A stretch of DNA of 16,464 nucleotides from contig JALOBE010000029.1 in NCBI GenBank assembly GCA_023228425.1, positions 1-16,464 of the forward strand. The letters are read 5' to 3'. The stretch is from Syntrophales bacterium. GTDB taxonomy: Bacteria > Desulfobacterota > Syntrophia > Syntrophales > UBA2210. Made by a program: the position numbers and the translations under genes. Every line of letters begins with the position of its first letter. The stretch's first letter is position 1. Shown piece by piece: positions 14,331-16,464 of this stretch. Under the pieces are notes generated by a model. The model was not told the origin of the DNA and ran no database searches. It saw only the letters and a program-made list of their open reading frames with translations.

Positions 14331-14465
14331 TTGTGTCATTTCGACCTCTTCCCCGTCAGCTCGAACGTTCCCCCGTCACTTCGAACGCATGTGAGAAGTC
14401 TCAAAGATCCCTCGCTTTGCCCGGGACAGGGATTTCTCGTCGCGATGCTCCTCGAACTGACACAA
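14331..14465. repeat. Dispersed repeat D: 135-bp MITE-like element, inverted copy of C
   Basis: The inverted ends are TTGTGTCATTTCGA (14331-14344) and TCGAACTGACACAA (14452-14465), 13 of 14 matching. Its reverse complement follows repeat C closely along its whole length, including the unique GGGATCTTT...ACTTCTCACATGCG part, but it carries only two full 20-bp tandem units plus the 15-bp terminal partial. The 40-bp length difference (175 against 135) equals exactly two units. Beyond the left end both copies share CGACAGGTTTTC and then a GAGACC/GGTCTC motif (14306-14312 here). It fills the divergent gap between pilD and maf, about 50 nt before the maf -35 box. Confidence 0.88.
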
Positions 14466-14514
14466 TTCAAAGGGCTCTCCCGGTCGGGACTCGGTGCGTG
14501 GTGTTCGTGACTTC

Positions 14515-14543
14515 TTGAATAATCCGGGCGCATGGATTATATA
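14515..14543 (+). promoter_or_regulatory. Sigma70-type promoter of maf-yggS
   Basis: TTGAAT (14515-14520) and TATATA (14538-14543) are separated by the optimal 17 nt. The predicted start near 14550 lies after the first in-frame ATG (14549) and so favours the ATG at 14579 as the maf start. Confidence 0.6.
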
Positions 14544-14578
14544 CAACCATGATCATTACAAGTCAAAAGCGAATATGC

Positions 14579-15163
14579 ATGAACGGGCTATTCATACTTG
14601 CCTCCCTGTCGCCTCGTCGTAACGAGATGCTCACAGGACTGGGTCTTGAATTTACTGTCGAAGCAAGCGGCGTGGAAGAAAATCACCTAAACGGCGAGAC
14701 CCCCGCTGAACACGCGTTGAGGCTCGCCCGGACGAAGGCGATGGTCGTTGCCGCCCGGCATCCCGGGGCGTGGGTTCTTGCCGCCGACACGATCGTCGTG
14801 GTAGATGGTACGATCCTGGGAAAGCCGACGGATCCCGAAAACGCCCGGGCAATGCTCCGGAGGCTCAGTGGTCGTGAGCACCGCGTCATCACCGCCTTTT
14901 TCATCGTCGGAGAAGGGGGAGCCAGGCAAATCACGCGGGCTGTCGAATCGTCGGTTTTCTTCAGAGACCTCGACGATGATGAGATCGACTGGTACGTAGC
15001 GAGTGATGAACCCTATGACAAGGCGGGCGGGTACGCCATTCAGGGCAAAGCGGCATCATTTGTGGCGGAAATCAGGGGGTCGGGTACCAACGTCATCGGC
15101 CTGCCATTGGCGGAAGTGGTTCAGGCAATGAAGCGTCTGAACATTGTCCGTTTTTCAGGATGA
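14579..15163 (+). CDS. maf: Maf family nucleoside triphosphate pyrophosphatase (probable dTTP/UTP type)
   Basis: A 194-residue Maf protein, which hydrolyses certain canonical and modified NTPs to NMP and PPi as house-cleaning or division control. Motifs: LASLSPRRNEML (7-18), the catalytic-Asp segment AADTIVVVDG (Asp70), GKPTD (81-85), SGREHRVITAF (97-107), and the C-terminal YDKAGGYAIQGKA and GSGTNVIGLPL. The last two favour the YhdE-type dTTP/UTP group over the YceF m7GTP group. The start at 14579 gives the standard N-terminus. An in-frame ATG at 14549 would add ten residues but coincides with the predicted transcript start. No clear Shine-Dalgarno was seen. yggS follows after 20 nt. Confidence 0.93.
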   Translation: MNGLFILASLSPRRNEMLTGLGLEFTVEASGVEENHLNGETPAEHALRLARTKAMVVAARHPGAWVLAADTIVVVDGTILGKPTDPENARAMLRRLSGREHRVITAFFIVGEGGARQITRAVESSVFFRDLDDDEIDWYVASDEPYDKAGGYAIQGKAASFVAEIRGSGTNVIGLPLAEVVQAMKRLNIVRFSG

Positions 15164-15183
15164 GATGAAAGGAAGCAGTCGTC

Positions 15184-15876
15184 ATGCCATCAATAAAGGA
15201 TGCTGTCGAACGGGTCCGCGAGACCATGGCCGGCGCGGCCCTGCGTTCGGGGCGTGATCCCGCCGACATCAGACTCGTTGCAGTAACGAAGCAGGTCGAC
15301 GATGAGCGGATCAGCGAGGCCCTCGAGGCCGGTGTCCGCATCATCGGCGAAAATTACGCTCAGGAGGCGCAGCGCACGTTCGCCCTTCTGAAAGACCGGG
15401 ACATCGAGTGGCATTTTATCGGCCGCCTGCAGCGAAACAAGGCAAAGTACACCGTTCGGTTCATGGATATGATCCATTCCGTGGACAGGATCGAAGTAGC
15501 CCGGGAAATCGACCGACGCGCTGAAGGTGTGGGCCGTGTCATGAATATCCTCGTTGCAGTGAACCTGGCCGGAGAGCAGTCGAAAAGCGGTGTCGCCGGC
15601 GAGGAGACGCCGGAACTGGTCCGCCGGCTGTCGGTTTTGAAGAACCTTTCCATCCGCGGGCTCATGACCATGCCTCCCTGGTCGGCGGACCCTGAAGCGG
15701 CGAGGCCCTTTTTCAGGTCGCTCCGTGAGCTGCGGGACCGCATCGATGATGAGGGCATTCCCGGTGTGTCCATGAAAGAACTGTCCATGGGCATGTCCGG
15801 CGATTACGCCGTGGCAATAGAAGAAGGCGCCACCATGGTCAGAATCGGCCGGGCCATCTTTGGCGAGAGAACCTGA
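15184..15876 (+). CDS. yggS: YggS family pyridoxal phosphate homeostasis protein
   Basis: A 230-residue protein of the YggS/PLPBP family, a PLP-binding TIM barrel without known catalytic activity that keeps free PLP and amino/keto-acid pools balanced. The PLP lysine is Lys36 in LVAVTKQV. Other signatures are GENYAQEAQ (55-63), WHFIGRLQRNK (76-86), and the phosphate-binding C-terminal region LSMGMSGDYAVAIEEGATMVRIG. The ATG at 15184 has AAAGGAAG about 10 nt upstream. It shares a transcript with maf. It is followed by a convergent gap of about 150 nt. Confidence 0.94.
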   Translation: MPSIKDAVERVRETMAGAALRSGRDPADIRLVAVTKQVDDERISEALEAGVRIIGENYAQEAQRTFALLKDRDIEWHFIGRLQRNKAKYTVRFMDMIHSVDRIEVAREIDRRAEGVGRVMNILVAVNLAGEQSKSGVAGEETPELVRRLSVLKNLSIRGLMTMPPWSADPEAARPFFRSLRELRDRIDDEGIPGVSMKELSMGMSGDYAVAIEEGATMVRIGRAIFGERT

Positions 15877-15915
15877 AGAATCGGCGGGTTCCCCTCAACG
15901 TCTTCCCCCGAAGCG

Positions 15916-15962
15916 GCATGACGCTCTCCCTTGCCACGGACGGCACGAGCACCGCGTCACGC
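15916..15962. terminator. Imperfect hairpin in the convergent gap after yggS
   Basis: GCATGACGC (15916-15924) and GCGTCACGC (15954-15962) pair over 8 of 9 positions, with an inner TGCC/GGCA pair. The plus strand continues CCTGTTGTTTCTCTC, only moderately T-rich. It is in the right place to end maf-yggS, but the loop is long and there is no proper U-tract. Confidence 0.22.
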
Positions 15963-16027
15963 CCTGTTGTTTCTCTCGGATACTGTCCCGAAAGATCATC
16001 TGTTACAGGGGATCGGACGGGGCAACT

Positions 16028-16315
16028 TCATTTCATACGCCATTCAGGCTGTCTTTTCTCACTGAACGCCCTGATGCCTTCACCGGCATCATCGGTGGAA
16101 CAGAGAAGGGCGAACTGGTTGTTCACCAGTTCCATGGCCTTGTCGAGTTCAAGGTCCGACATGTCGTAAAAAGACTTCTTGGCGTTCCAGAGGGCCAGGG
16201 GGCTTTTGGAAGCCAGGTCATTGGCCAGCTTCAATGTTTCCTCCCGGAGAGTTCCCTTGGGAACCACCCTGTTGATCAGGCCGATCCGTTCCGCCTCATC
16301 GGCCTTGATTAGTCG
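16028..16315 (-). pseudogene. Enoyl-CoA hydratase/isomerase (crotonase) gene, 5' part missing
   Basis: The C-terminal roughly 95 residues of a crotonase-superfamily protein: LIKADEAERIGLINRVVP, then SPLALWNAKKSFYDM and a tail with GIRAFSEKRQPEWR. These correspond to the region after the active site in enoyl-CoA hydratases of fatty-acid or aromatic acyl-CoA degradation. The N-terminal two thirds, with the oxyanion-hole segments, are absent. Just upstream of the RLIK codons homology stops, the sequence turns AT-rich, and the frame meets a TAG at 16331-16333. The remnant therefore looks cut by an insertion at about 16310-16318. The missing part may lie beyond the window. It has no start codon of its own, so it is probably not functional. 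Confidence 0.8.
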
Positions 16316-16373
16316 CCTCTGAAGAACCTTCTAACCAGCGAATATTATTTGACAATATATCTTTTTAATGCTA

Positions 16374-16424
16374 TGTAATTTGCAAGATTTTAACCATTAA
16401 CCCTCATTTTTCTTGCAAATTACA
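16374..16424. repeat. Perfect 14-bp inverted repeat inside the IS edge
   Basis: TGTAATTTGCAAGA (16374-16387) and TCTTGCAAATTACA (16411-16424) are exact reverse complements separated by 23 nt that include two TTAACC-type motifs (TTAACCATTAACC). The right arm ends 3 nt before the ATG at 16428, so an RNA hairpin could mask the start, or the arms could be a protein-binding site. Confidence 0.8.
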
Positions 16425-16427
16425 CAA

Positions 16428-16464
16428 ATGAAACCAAGACAATCAGAAAGCAAAAACAGACAAC
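16428..16464 (+). CDS. Possible transposase N-terminus (partial, runs off window)
   Basis: An ATG at 16428 opens a frame to the window end, beginning MKPRQSESKNRQ. A polar Met-(Lys/Arg)-Pro start of this kind is seen in some IS5-group transposases, but twelve residues are far too few to identify a family. No Shine-Dalgarno is visible. Support is mainly its place inside an AT-rich insertion next to a broken gene. Confidence 0.3.
   Translation, partial: MKPRQSESKNRQ

Larger units (their letters stand above)
16316..16464. mobile_element. Probable edge of an insertion sequence interrupting the crotonase gene
   Basis: From about 16316 the DNA is AT-rich, in sharp contrast to the GC-rich rest of the window, and it abuts a truncated gene. 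It contains a -35-like TTGACA (16349-16354), a perfect 14-bp inverted repeat and a possible transposase start at 16428. The exact left terminus and target duplication cannot be fixed without the other end. The family is not determined. Confidence 0.55.

Noticed and set aside
14549..14578. Earlier ATG for maf
   Set aside because: It coincides with the predicted transcription start, and the family N-terminus fits the ATG at 14579.

Overview
The window reads as part of a bacterial chromosome, most likely from the Desulfobacterota (former Deltaproteobacteria). Coding DNA is GC-rich. The order ffh, rpsP, khpA, rimM, trmD, a SPOUT RNA methyltransferase, rplS, rnhB, yraN matches the translation cluster I know from that phylum. 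This placement is inferred from synteny and protein style; no rRNA or other phylogenetic marker was compared.

From about 14280 down to 244 almost everything lies on the minus strand. Read in transcription order: pilD (prepilin peptidase); a 367 bp structured gap; argS with its own promoter and an attenuator-like leader; a SPOR-domain membrane protein; ffh, rpsP, khpA, rimM, trmD and the SPOUT methyltransferase; a 490 bp gap filled with repeats and a gene remnant; rplS with its own promoter; rnhB, yraN, rsmI; and a cell-envelope group of ctpA, a divergent polysaccharide deacetylase and a lipoprotein made almost entirely of TPR repeats. Much of this set serves ribosome assembly, rRNA/tRNA modification and membrane targeting, and it ends in periplasmic or cell-wall functions.

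On the plus strand, maf and yggS form a short unit (14579-15876) behind a good sigma70-type promoter. Facing it is the 3' third of a crotonase (enoyl-CoA hydratase) gene. That gene breaks off near 16315, where the sequence abruptly becomes AT-rich and looks like the edge of an insertion sequence, with an inverted repeat and a possible transposase start at 16428.

The most distinctive non-genic content is a dispersed family of MITE-like repeats with ends of the type TTGTGTCATTTCG / CGAAATGACACAA, in three intergenic places (1-222, 6509-6904, 14306-14475). Two full copies, in opposite orientation, differ in length by exactly two 20-bp internal tandem units. One copy and a nearby fragment form a perfect 35-bp inverted repeat inside the trmD-rplS gap. 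A second notable item is the argS leader, which combines a promoter, a terminator-like hairpin with a U-tract, and a 27-codon reading frame with three Arg codons whose stop overlaps the argS start. No tRNA, rRNA or CRISPR array was recognised.
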